Source: an uncultured Trueperaceae bacterium | GTDB lineage: Bacteria > Deinococcota > Deinococci > Deinococcales > Trueperaceae | Assembly (NCBI GenBank): GCA_913057685.1 | Contig: CAJXOA010000015.1 | Location: 1 to 47,614, forward strand | Direction of reading: 5' to 3' | Length of the DNA stretch: 47,614 nt | Part shown: positions 18,347 to 25,580 of the stretch, in pieces | Numbering within the stretch: position 1 is the stretch's first letter | Layout: every line of letters starts with the position of its first letter | The notes under the pieces: generated by a model | Told to the model about the DNA's origin: nothing | The model's database searches: none | The model's input: the letters and a program-made list of their open reading frames with translations, nothing else | Position numbers and translations under genes: made by a program

Positions 18347-18952
18347 TCAGTCGAGGCGCCGGCGGTGGTGGATCGCCCGCCCCAGGGTGACCTCGTCGGC
18401 GTACTCGAGGTCCCCGCCGACCGGCAGGCCGTAGGCGATGCGCGACACCGGCACCTCGTGCTCGCCGAGCGCCTTGGCCAGGTACATCGCCGTCGCTTCA
18501 CCCTCGACGGTCGTGCTCGTCGCGAGGATCGCTTCGCGCACCTCGCCGTTCGCGACGCGCTCCAGCAGCCGCGGGATCGTGACGTCGTCCGGCCCGACGC
18601 CGTTCATCGGCGACAGCGCGCCGTGGAGCACGTGGTAGCGCCCGCGGTACTCGCCCGAGCGTTCGATGGCGAGCAGGTCGGCGGGCTGCTCGACGACGCA
18701 CACCTCGCCCGTTTCGCGGGCGGGGTCGCGGCAGATCGGGCAGGCCTCCTCCTCGGCGTGCATCACGCCGGCGCAGCGGGGGCAGCGCCCCAGGTCGCGC
18801 TTCGCGGCGCGCAAGGCGTCGGCGAGCGCGTCGACGTCGGCGGCGTCGCGCTGGAACAGGTGGAAGGCGAGGCGTTGGGCGCTCTTCGGACCGATGCCGG
18901 GCAGGCGGCCGAGTTCGCGGATGAGGGTCGCCAGCGGCGCGGGGAAGCTCAC
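18347..18952 (-). CDS. recR: Recombination protein RecR
   Basis: A 201-residue ring-forming DNA repair protein that works with RecO (and RecF) at gaps. Domains in order: helix-hairpin-helix LGRLPGIGPKSAQRLAFHL (residues 13-31), a four-cysteine zinc finger CPRCAGVMHAEEEACPIC (about 57-74), and a TOPRIM domain with VVEQPADLLAIERSGEYRGR. The C-terminal Walker-like end is YGLPVGGDLEYADEVTLGRA. The GTG at 18952 is chosen because it gives the family's normal N terminus (FPAPLATLIRELG). A start at 19021 would overlap ybaB and add unrelated residues. It lies 13 bases after ybaB, the classic dnaX-ybaB-recR order. Confidence 0.96.
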   Translation of the reverse strand: MSFPAPLATLIRELGRLPGIGPKSAQRLAFHLFQRDAADVDALADALRAAKRDLGRCPRCAGVMHAEEEACPICRDPARETGEVCVVEQPADLLAIERSGEYRGRYHVLHGALSPMNGVGPDDVTIPRLLERVANGEVREAILATSTTVEGEATAMYLAKALGEHEVPVSRIAYGLPVGGDLEYADEVTLGRAIHHRRRLD

Positions 18953-18965
18953 GTCGGGCGGGCCT

Positions 18966-19289
18966 TCAGAAGCCCAGCCCGCCGAGGCCGCCCATGCCCC
19001 CGAGCCCACCCATGGCGCCACCCATCTCGCGTTCCTGCAGCTCCTTGGCTTTGCGTTGGGCGTCGGCGACGGCGGCGGCGACGAGGTCCTCGAGCAGCTC
19101 GACGTCCTCGGGATCGACGCTGCCGGGATCGATCTTGACGCGCGTGACGTCGCCCGCGCCGGTGGCGGTGGCGGTGACGAGCCCCCCGCCGGCGCTGCCC
19201 TCGACGGTCAACTCGGCGAGGCGCTCCTGCGCTTCCTGCATCTGCTTCTGGGCCTTCTGGGCCTCTTTCATGAGCTTCTGCATGTTCAT
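18966..19289 (-). CDS. YbaB/EbfC-family nucleoid-associated protein
   Basis: A 107-residue dimeric DNA-binding protein. The N-terminal helix MQKLMKEAQKAQKQMQEAQ, the beta strands LAELTVEGSAGGGLVTATATG, and a second helix with DLVAAAVADAQRKAKELQ are all typical. The tail is a Gly-Met-rich stretch (GGAMGGLGGMGGLGGLGF), also common in the family. The ATG at 19289 follows TAGAGT (19302-19297) by seven bases. That -10 box overlaps the stop codon of the long dnaX product. It sits between dnaX and recR, as in most bacteria. Confidence 0.93.
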   Translation of the reverse strand: MNMQKLMKEAQKAQKQMQEAQERLAELTVEGSAGGGLVTATATGAGDVTRVKIDPGSVDPEDVELLEDLVAAAVADAQRKAKELQEREMGGAMGGLGGMGGLGGLGF

Positions 19290-19296
19290 TGCCCGC

Positions 19297-19302
19297 ACTC
19301 TA
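19297..19302 (-). promoter_or_regulatory. -10 box of ybaB
   Basis: TAGAGT on the minus strand ends seven bases before the ybaB ATG. Its first three bases are also the TAG stop of the frameshifted dnaX product. Confidence 0.5.
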
Positions 19303-20166
19303 CCCGAGCGAGCCGTCGCGCCCGGCGTCCCCGGCGTCGGTCCCGGCCTCGTCCCCGGCGTCGGGGGCCGGCGGGTCGGGGGCCGCCTCCGCGGCGTCGT
19401 CCCCGTCGTCGTCCTCGTCCTCGATGGGCTCGACGGCGACCACGCGACCGGGGAAGAGCGACTGCACCATCGCGATCGGGTCGGTACCACCGGTCGCGGT
19501 CGCGCCCGCCGCTCCGGCGTCGGCGGACGCCGCGTCCGCCCCTGCGCCGTCCTCGGCGTCCCTCGGTACGCCCGTGGGGGCGTCCGCGGGGGCGACGGCG
19601 GGTCGGTCCGCGTCCTCGCCCGGGGGGCGGGGCCGCGTAGGTGGGCCTGCGGGGGTGGAAGAAGCCGCAGCGGGACCGTCGTCGGGTGCGGCGGGGGGCG
19701 GACCGGCGTCGCCCTCCTCCTCGCCGAACAGGTCGTGGGGGACGTCCTCCCAGGAGGTCGTCGCGTCCGGCGGCGGTCCGCCGGGCGCGCCCCCGTCCTC
19801 CGCGTCCGGCGTCGCCTCCTTCGCGGCGTCGCCCGCGGCGTCGGTCGCGCCACCGGTCTCGGTGGGGGGAACGGCGGACGCCGCGCTCCCCACCGACGGA
19901 GCGTCCACCGGATCCGCGTCGTCGGCCGCCTCCGCGTCGTCGGCCGCCTCCGCGTCGGGGGCCGTCCCGGCCCCGGACTCGGTCGCGGCGACCGGACTCG
20001 GTTCGGTCGGGCTTGGTTCGGCCGGGCTCGCGTCGGCTGCGGGCGCTTCGGCTGCGGGCGCCTCAGGGGCGGGCGCCTCGGGTGCGGGCGGTTCGGGGGC
20101 GGGCGCTTCGGTCGCGGGCGGTGGCGCGTCCGGGGCGGGGGCGGTCGGCCCCCGCCCCGTCAGGCT
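19300..20166 (-). CDS. dnaX: DnaX tau extension, read after -1 frameshift
   Basis: This is the -1 frame that continues dnaX past its 0-frame stop. Starting from the A7 run at 20172-20166 it is open for 288 codons, giving an 825-residue product with the 537 codons before the slip. It has no good start of its own upstream of 19908 (a GTG in mid-frame). The first part is a Pro/Ala/Glu-rich linker like the one before the slip site. Near the end WEDVPHDLFGEEEGD and DPIAMVQSLFPGRVVAVEP stand out from the low-complexity sequence. The second resembles the short conserved tail of full-length tau/DnaX proteins (a DP..-helix-LFGG-V-V pattern). An acidic stretch finishes the protein. Confidence 0.82.
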   Translation of the reverse strand, partial: SLTGRGPTAPAPDAPPPATEAPAPEPPAPEAPAPEAPAAEAPAADASPAEPSPTEPSPVAATESGAGTAPDAEAADDAEAADDADPVDAPSVGSAASAVPPTETGGATDAAGDAAKEATPDAEDGGAPGGPPPDATTSWEDVPHDLFGEEEGDAGPPPAAPDDGPAAASSTPAGPPTRPRPPGEDADRPAVAPADAPTGVPRDAEDGAGADAASADAGAAGATATGGTDPIAMVQSLFPGRVVAVEPIEDEDDDGDDAAEAAPDPPAPDAGDEAGTDAGDAGRDGSLG

Positions 20167-20187
20167 TTTTTTCGGGTGGTGCCCTCC
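20132..20187 (-). promoter_or_regulatory. Programmed -1 frameshift cassette in dnaX
   Basis: Three elements are in the right order on the minus strand. A Shine-Dalgarno-like GGAGGG (20187-20182) lies nine bases before a slippery A AAA AAA heptamer (20172-20166; frame CGA AAA AAA GCC TGA). A hairpin starts seven bases after the heptamer: an 11-bp all-GC stem (20158-20148 with 20142-20132) and a 5-nt loop. The layout matches the E. coli dnaX signal. Transcriptional slippage on the A7 run, as in Thermus, is an alternative mechanism. Confidence 0.85.
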
Positions 20188-21776
20188 GGACCCTGCAGGA
20201 CGATCTCCCAGCCGGGGCCGGCGTGGGTCGCGATCAGCGACGCGAGTTCGTCCTGGCGGTCGACCGTCTGTTGGTAGTGGAACCGGTGACGTTCCCCGAA
20301 CGCGAGCGTGAGGACGCCGCCGTCGGTCGTCGCTTCGGCCGGCAGCAGGAACGCCTTGAGTTGCGGCGTCGCGGCGTTGCGGACGGCGTGCCAGTCCAGC
20401 GCCCCGGGGGCGGCGTCGGTGCGGGCGGCCTCCGGAGCCTCGGGCGCAGGAGCTTCCGGTGCCGGCGCCTCACGTGCCGGAGCGTTGGGGGCGGGGGCTT
20501 CGGCGGCGGGGGGTTCGGCCGCCGCGGGCGGTTCCGGTGGTGTGGGGGCGGACGGTGTGGGGGCGGACGGCGCGGAGGCGGGCGGTGCGGGGGTGGAGGG
20601 TTCCGCGGCCGCGGGGTCCGTCGTACGGGGCGCCGGTCGGGTGGCGTCCGCTGCGGTGGGGGTCCGGGGGGCGGGGGTCGCCGACGCCGCGTCGGCGGGG
20701 GCGGCGTCGGCCTCGGCGGTGGGGGCGGCCGGGAGGCGGTCGTGCGCGGCGTTGGCGGTCTTGATCAACGTCGCCTCGAGGGCGTAGAGGTCGTCGTGCC
20801 GCACGAAGCGGGTGAGTTCGTCGTCGAACGCGTGCAACGCCCGCAACAGCGCGGTGCGGGGGAGGGGCGAGCGGTAGCCGTCGCCGCCGACCGCGTCGGT
20901 CACGACGGCGTCGCGCAACGTCCGCGCGAGGCGTTCGGCGAGGCTGCGGGGGGCGTACCCGTCGCGGTAGGCGCGGGCGGCCTCCTCGAGGAGCGTCGCG
21001 AGGTCGTCGCGGGCGAGCGCGTCGGCGAGTGCCTCGAGGCGTTCGCGGGGCGGCAACCCGAGCGCCGCCTCGACGTCGTCGCGACGCAGCGGACCGCCGC
21101 CGGCCCAGAGGCGCTCGAGCAGCGACTCCGCGTCGCGCATGGCGCCGTCCGCCGCGCGCGCGATCAGGTCCAGTGCGTCGTCGTCCGCCTCGACGCCGGC
21201 GGCGTCGCACAAGCCCCGGATCTTCCCGGCGATCTCCGCGTCGGCGAGCCGCCGAAACCGGAAGTGCTGGCAGCGCGAAAGGACGGTCGCGGGGAGGCGT
21301 TCGGGTTCGGTGGTGGCGAGGACGAACACGAGGCCGCTCGGCGGTTCCTCGAGCGTCTTCAGCAGCGCGTTCGCCGCCGCCCCACTCAGCATGTGCGCTT
21401 CGTCGAGGATCCACACGCGGGTGCCCCCCTCGAGCGACGCGAGGCGGACCCGTTCGCGCAGGTCGCGGACGTCGTCGACGGAGTTGTTGCTGGCGGCGTC
21501 GAGCTCGACGACGTCGCCGTGCACGCCGGAGCGGATGCGGGTGCAGGCGTCGCACGTTCCGCAGGGCGCTTCGCCGTCGTCGCGCCGTTCGCAGTTCAGC
21601 GCCATCGCCAACAGCCGCGCGGTCGTGGTCTTGCCGACCCCCCGCGGTCCGCTGAACAGGTAGGCGTGCCCCGTGCGGCCCTTCGCGAGCGCGGCCGCCA
21701 GGACCTCCTTGACGTGATCCTGGCCGACGACCTGGTCGAAGGTCGCGGGGCGGGCGCGCTGGTAGACGGCCTCCAT
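20160..21776 (-). CDS. dnaX: DNA polymerase III subunit gamma/tau (0-frame product)
   Basis: Clamp-loader ATPase; the 0-frame product has 538 residues. The AAA+ core shows RPATFDQVVGQD, Walker A GPRGVGKT (43-50), a zinc site with Cys62, Cys72, Cys75 and Cys78, Walker B ILDEAH (123-128), and the SRC arginine-finger motif at 167-169. Clamp-loader domain III follows, then a long Ala/Pro linker (about 365-450). A tau-like domain (LDWHAVRNAATPQLKAFLLPAEATTDGG, in pieces) ends in GTTRKKA-stop. The ATG at 21776 lies seven bases after TAGCAT (21789-21784). A frameshift just before the stop produces a longer form ending at 19300. Confidence 0.96.
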   Translation of the reverse strand: MEAVYQRARPATFDQVVGQDHVKEVLAAALAKGRTGHAYLFSGPRGVGKTTTARLLAMALNCERRDDGEAPCGTCDACTRIRSGVHGDVVELDAASNNSVDDVRDLRERVRLASLEGGTRVWILDEAHMLSGAAANALLKTLEEPPSGLVFVLATTEPERLPATVLSRCQHFRFRRLADAEIAGKIRGLCDAAGVEADDDALDLIARAADGAMRDAESLLERLWAGGGPLRRDDVEAALGLPPRERLEALADALARDDLATLLEEAARAYRDGYAPRSLAERLARTLRDAVVTDAVGGDGYRSPLPRTALLRALHAFDDELTRFVRHDDLYALEATLIKTANAAHDRLPAAPTAEADAAPADAASATPAPRTPTAADATRPAPRTTDPAAAEPSTPAPPASAPSAPTPSAPTPPEPPAAAEPPAAEAPAPNAPAREAPAPEAPAPEAPEAARTDAAPGALDWHAVRNAATPQLKAFLLPAEATTDGGVLTLAFGERHRFHYQQTVDRQDELASLIATHAGPGWEIVLQGPEGTTRKKA

Positions 21777-21783
21777 GGGGGCG

Positions 21784-21789
21784 ATGCTA
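21784..21789 (-). promoter_or_regulatory. -10 box of dnaX
   Basis: TAGCAT on the minus strand ends seven bases before the dnaX ATG. It is divergent from, and 28 bp away from, the patatin gene -10. Confidence 0.6.
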
Positions 21790-21817
21790 CCACCGGCTTC
21801 GGGCCGCCCGAATCGCG

Positions 21818-21823
21818 TAGCAT
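21818..21823 (+). promoter_or_regulatory. -10 box of the patatin gene
   Basis: TAGCAT ends seven bases before the ATG at 21831. An in-frame ATG at 21822 lies inside the box and is therefore an unlikely start. Confidence 0.6.
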
Positions 21824-21830
21824 GCGCGGC

Positions 21831-22772
21831 ATGGACGACGGAGTCGACGGGGCGAACGGCGAACCGGCCGGTCTCGGCGTGGCGCTCGGGGGCGGCATGG
21901 CGCGCGGCGCGGCGCACGTCGGGGTCCTCCACGCCCTCGCCGACGCAGGCCTCCCGCCCGCCCGCTACGCCGGCACCAGCTACGGCGCGATCATCGCCGC
22001 GCTCGCGGCGCTCGGGGCGTCCCCCGCCGAGCTTCGGCGGGTCGTGACGCGCGAGACCGCCGCGACGTTGTGGCGCGACGCCGCCGACGTCGGCCTCCAC
22101 CGCGGCGCGCTCGTGCACGGCGACCGGTTGGCCCGCTGGTTCGACCGCACGCTGTTCCACGGCGCCCGCATCGAGGACGCCGCCGCCCCCCTCGCGATCG
22201 CGGCGACCGACCTCGCCACCGGCGCGTTGCGGGTCGTGACGCGCGGCTCGGTCGCCGATGCCGTGCGCGCCTCCTGCGCCCTCCCGGGCCTGTTCGCGCC
22301 CGCCGCGGTGGCGGGCGAACGGTGGGTCGACGGCGGCTTCGCGGAACCGGTGCCGTTCGCCGCGCTTCGCGCCCTTGGGCCGGGCGCCAGCCTCGGGGTG
22401 CACGCCGGCGTCGACCTGGCCGGCGCCGGGACCCTCGGTCGCCTCCGGCGCCTCGACGGCGGGGGGATCGGGCGGGCCCTGCACCGGGCCGCCGACCGGG
22501 TGCGCGGCCGGAACGGGGCGTCGGCGGCGCTCAAGGGCGCCTCGTTGGCGCTCCGCAGCTACCGCCACGACGCCGTCGCGCCGCGCGGGGCGACGCTCCT
22601 CACGGTCGCGCCCCCGATCGCCTGGTGGGACTTCCATCGCGCCGACACGGCGATCGAGGCGGGCGTCGCGGCGGTCGCCGCCTGGCGGGCCGGGGCGCCC
22701 CGCGCGACCGACGACGCCGCCCGCGCGCTGCCCGCCGCCCTGGCGGGCCGCCTCGAGGGGGGCGGCGCATGA
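21831..22772 (+). CDS. Patatin-like phospholipase (RssA/NTE type)
   Basis: A 313-residue lipid acyl hydrolase. All catalytic elements are present: the oxyanion-hole loop LGGGMARGAAHVGVLHAL (about residues 20-37), the nucleophile elbow GTSYG near residue 46 (Ser of GxSxG), and the dyad aspartate in DGGFAEPVPF near residue 167. No signal peptide or membrane span is seen, so it is probably cytosolic or peripheral. The C-terminal third has helices with basic residues. It starts 54 bp from the divergent dnaX and ends in an ATGA overlap with a DUF815 ATPase gene, so the two are probably made together. Confidence 0.9.
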   Translation: MDDGVDGANGEPAGLGVALGGGMARGAAHVGVLHALADAGLPPARYAGTSYGAIIAALAALGASPAELRRVVTRETAATLWRDAADVGLHRGALVHGDRLARWFDRTLFHGARIEDAAAPLAIAATDLATGALRVVTRGSVADAVRASCALPGLFAPAAVAGERWVDGGFAEPVPFAALRALGPGASLGVHAGVDLAGAGTLGRLRRLDGGGIGRALHRAADRVRGRNGASAALKGASLALRSYRHDAVAPRGATLLTVAPPIAWWDFHRADTAIEAGVAAVAAWRAGAPRATDDAARALPAALAGRLEGGGA

Positions 22773-23965
22773 GTGGCGCCTTGGCGTTGTTGGGCGGCGA
22801 CGTGCCCGCCGCCGACGCCCTCGCGCGCCTCGCCGACGCGTCGCCGGAGGCGGCGGACGCCGCCCGCGGGGAGCTGCTGCGTGCGCTCGTGGCGCAGGGG
22901 GCGGCGGATCCCTGGGTGGGGGTCGCCGACGCCCTCTGTCACGGGGCGTCGGACGCCTGGACGCGGGCCGACACGGCGCCGGGCCTGGACGCCTGGTTGA
23001 CGCACGACGTCGCCCGGCTCGCCGGCTGGCTGCAGGCCGCCGGCCCGGCGTTCGCGCCGCCGGACGGCCCGGCGTTGCGCGACCTGGCGCCGCCGCCCAC
23101 GGGGGCGGTCGCGGACGTCGCAGCGGCGCTGCGTCGCGACCCGCCGGCCGACGTCGTGGCGTGGGTGCGCGCCTGGCGGCGGACGCACGGCGGGGGGCCG
23201 CTGGCGCGCTTCCGGGCGCTCCGGTGGGACGGGACCAGCCTGCACGGCGTCCCCCACCCGTCGCTGCCCGACCTGGACGCCCTCGTGGACCTGGAGCGCC
23301 CGATCGACGCGTTCGCCCGCAACGTCGAGGCGTTCGTCGCCGGTCGCCCCGCGATGGATGCGCTCCTGTACGGGCCGCGCGGGAGCGGCAAGTCGACGGT
23401 CGTGCGCGGGGCGTTGCGGCGGTACGCGGACCGCGGCCTCCGGCTGGTGGAGGTCGGCGGGGAGGCGGTCGCGCACCTCGGGGCGCTCGCCGACCGCTTG
23501 CGGGCGCGGCCCGAGCGCTTCCTCGTGTTCGTCGACGACCTCGCGTTCGAGGCGGGCGACGCCGGCTACCGGCCGCTGAAGTCGGTGTTGGAGGGCGGCC
23601 TCGACGCCCGCCCGGCGAACGTCCGTTTGGTCGTCACCAGCAACCGTCGGCACCTGCTGCAGGAGCGCCTGCGCGACCGGCCGGACCCGCTCGACGACGA
23701 CGTGCACGCCTGGGATACGCAGCAGGAGCGCTTGGCGTTGGCCGACCGCTTCGGTCTGGTCGTCACCTTCCCCAGCGCCGACAAGCGGCGCTACCTGGCG
23801 GTCGTGCGGGGCCTGCTCGCGCAGGAGGGCGACGGTCGTGCGGACGGCGTGGCGCTTCCCGACGACCTCGAGGCGCGCGCCGACCGGTTCGCGCGCGACG
23901 GGAACGGCTACTCCGGGCGGACCGCCCGCCAGTTCGTCGACGCCTGGCGCGCCGGCCTCGTCTGA
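22769..23965 (+). CDS. DUF815-family P-loop ATPase
   Basis: A 398-residue AAA-type ATPase of the DUF815 family, whose function is not established. Residues 1-165 are a poorly conserved helical region. The ATPase core begins at DLDALVDLERPIDAFARNVE, with Walker A GPRGSGKST near residue 205, Walker B FLVFVDDLAF near 250, then LKSVLEGGLDARPANVRLV and TSNRRHLLQE. DRFGLVVTF and GYSGRTARQFVDAW close the domain. The ATG overlaps the patatin stop by 4 nt. It converges with the glycosyltransferase gene after a 10-bp gap. Confidence 0.88.
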   Translation: MSGALALLGGDVPAADALARLADASPEAADAARGELLRALVAQGAADPWVGVADALCHGASDAWTRADTAPGLDAWLTHDVARLAGWLQAAGPAFAPPDGPALRDLAPPPTGAVADVAAALRRDPPADVVAWVRAWRRTHGGGPLARFRALRWDGTSLHGVPHPSLPDLDALVDLERPIDAFARNVEAFVAGRPAMDALLYGPRGSGKSTVVRGALRRYADRGLRLVEVGGEAVAHLGALADRLRARPERFLVFVDDLAFEAGDAGYRPLKSVLEGGLDARPANVRLVVTSNRRHLLQERLRDRPDPLDDDVHAWDTQQERLALADRFGLVVTFPSADKRRYLAVVRGLLAQEGDGRADGVALPDDLEARADRFARDGNGYSGRTARQFVDAWRAGLV

Positions 23966-23975
23966 CGCGGTCGCG

Positions 23976-24710
23976 TCACGGGCGCGCCGCGCGGGGCGAC
24001 GTCAGCACCATCCACGCGAAGCGCGCCAGGCGGGGGGCGCGGTGCCACCGGGCCGGGTCGCCCCCGACCCGCCACGCCCACTCCAGACCGACGCGTCGCG
24101 TCCACGCCGGCGTCCGCCGGACGTCGCCCGCCAGCACGTCGAGGGTGCCGCCGAGCGACAGGGCGCAGGCGGGCCCGAGCGCCGCGCGGTGGCGGGCGAC
24201 GAAGCGTTCCTGGCGTTCCCCGAGCCCGACGAACACGAGTCGCGCGCCGGAGGCGCGCACGCGCTCCGCGACCGCCGGGCCGTCGGCGTCCCCGAAGTAG
24301 CCGTCGTGCGTCCCGACGACGTGCGTGCCGTAGGTGGCGCGCACCCGTTCGGCGGCGCGGTCGGCGACACCGGGCCGGCCGCCCAGCAGGAACGTCGGTA
24401 GCTGCCCGCCGGCCTGCGCCAGGACCGCCTGCGCCAACTCGACGCCGGGCACCCGCCCGGGGGGCGCCAGCCCGGCGCGCCGCGCCGCCCACACGACGCC
24501 GACCCCGTCGGGAACGACGAGGTCCGCGTCGCGGACGGCGGCGGCGAGCGTCGCGTCGTGCCGGGCGCGCACCACCAGTTCGGGATTGAGGGTCACGACC
24601 GTCGCCGGGGCGTCCGCCGCCGCGAGCGTCCGGACGCGCTGCGCGGCGGCGTCCAGGTCGACGCGGTCGAGGGGAAAACCGAGGACCGTGCCGCGAGCGT
24701 CAGGGGGCAT
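23976..24710 (-). CDS. WecG/TagA/CpsF-family glycosyltransferase
   Basis: A 244-residue GT26 glycosyltransferase. Members transfer N-acetylmannosamine or related sugars to lipid-linked precursors of teichoic acid, enterobacterial antigen or capsule. Family stretches: VVTLNPELVVRARHD near residue 40, DADLVVPDGVGVVWAAR near 62 with the catalytic aspartate region, VPGVEL near 88, VFVGLGERQERFVARH near 160, and GGTLDVLAGDVRRTPAW near 185. The ATG at 24710 lies inside the 3' end of the ComB-family gene (11-bp overlap). Acceptor and sugar are not known; a role in envelope glycan synthesis is inferred. Confidence 0.88.
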   Translation of the reverse strand: MPPDARGTVLGFPLDRVDLDAAAQRVRTLAAADAPATVVTLNPELVVRARHDATLAAAVRDADLVVPDGVGVVWAARRAGLAPPGRVPGVELAQAVLAQAGGQLPTFLLGGRPGVADRAAERVRATYGTHVVGTHDGYFGDADGPAVAERVRASGARLVFVGLGERQERFVARHRAALGPACALSLGGTLDVLAGDVRRTPAWTRRVGLEWAWRVGGDPARWHRAPRLARFAWMVLTSPRAARP

Positions 24711-25491
24711 CGGCGGGAGCGAAGGCGAACACGTCGCCGCCGTGCCGCGCCTCGCGGGCGGTCAGGACCGGGACGACGTCGACGCGGTCGAGGTCGGCGG
24801 AGGCGCCGACGTCCGCATCCAGCCCGAGGCGGCGCAGGTAGCGTCCCGACCGCGAGGCGTACAGGAGCCGGAGGGGGTCGCGCTCGGCGCGCATGAGGTC
24901 GAGCGCCATCTGCGTCGCGCCGGCCGGCACCAGGTCGTCGCGACCGCGCAGGAGACGGTCGGCGAGGAACCCGGCGACGAGGAGGTCGTCCAGGCCGGGC
25001 GCCCCGCGGAAGCCGCAGGCGACGACGTCGATCCGTTCGCGGGCGTGCGCGAGGGCGTCGGCCACGACCGCGCCGGCGTTCACGAGCGACGCCAGCGTCA
25101 CCCGCCGCGCGTCCGCCGTCGCGGCGGCGGCGAGCGGCGCGTTCTCGGACACGAGGAGGGCGGGCCCGTCGAACGTCCGGCCGGCGAGGGTCGCGGGGGC
25201 GTTGCCGAAGTTGAAGCCTTCGGGCGGCACGCCGCGGCGCTCCCCCAGGAGCCACCCGCCGTCCTCCGCGGCGACCGACCGCGCCACCCGGTGGCTGGCG
25301 GTCAGGCCGACCCGGGTCGCGCCGCCCTCGAGGACCAGCGGGACGGTCGTCGTCGCGCGCAGGACGTCGATGATCAGCACCACGTCGCCGTAGCGGCCCT
25401 CGTCCTCCGGCCGTTCCGGGCTGCCGGCCCGGGGGACCGGGTCGACCGACAGGATCGGGGCGTGCGGGGGGGTGGACGGCGAGGGCGCCAC
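24700..25491 (-). CDS. ComB-family 2-phosphosulfolactate phosphatase-like protein
   Basis: A 263-residue protein of the ComB family. Its archetype dephosphorylates 2-phosphosulfolactate in coenzyme M synthesis, but most bacterial members have no proven role. Matches: VVLIIDVLRATTTVPL near residue 37, GERRGVPPEGFNFGNAP near 83, ASLVNAGAVVADAL near 133, GAPGLDDLLVAGFLADRLL near 162. The usual GFDLGNSP and TTNGT signatures read GFNFGNAP and VSENAPL, so substrate choice may differ. The GTG at 25491 follows TAGCCT (25503-25498) by six bases. The gene overlaps the TagA-type glycosyltransferase gene by 11 bp. Confidence 0.78.
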   Translation of the reverse strand: MAPSPSTPPHAPILSVDPVPRAGSPERPEDEGRYGDVVLIIDVLRATTTVPLVLEGGATRVGLTASHRVARSVAAEDGGWLLGERRGVPPEGFNFGNAPATLAGRTFDGPALLVSENAPLAAAATADARRVTLASLVNAGAVVADALAHARERIDVVACGFRGAPGLDDLLVAGFLADRLLRGRDDLVPAGATQMALDLMRAERDPLRLLYASRSGRYLRRLGLDADVGASADLDRVDVVPVLTAREARHGGDVFAFAPADAP

Positions 25492-25497
25492 GGCGGG

Positions 25498-25503
25498 AGG
25501 CTA
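25498..25503 (-). promoter_or_regulatory. -10 box of the ComB-family gene
   Basis: TAGCCT on the minus strand ends six bases before the GTG start at 25491. Confidence 0.5.
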
Positions 25504-25580
25504 CCACGGCGCCCGCGCGCCGCCCGACCCCGGTCCGTTCGTCCCTGGTCGCCGCGGCGGCCGGCGGGCAGGCTCGCGGC

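Noticed and set aside
18953-19021. ATG at 19021 as recR start
   Set aside because: It would overlap ybaB by over 50 bp and add residues unlike RecR; the GTG at 18952 gives the normal N terminus.
19300-19908. A separate small gene after dnaX
   Set aside because: Its frame joins the dnaX -1 frame without a stop, starts in mid low-complexity sequence with no ribosome site, and ends in a DnaX-like tail; it is the tau extension.
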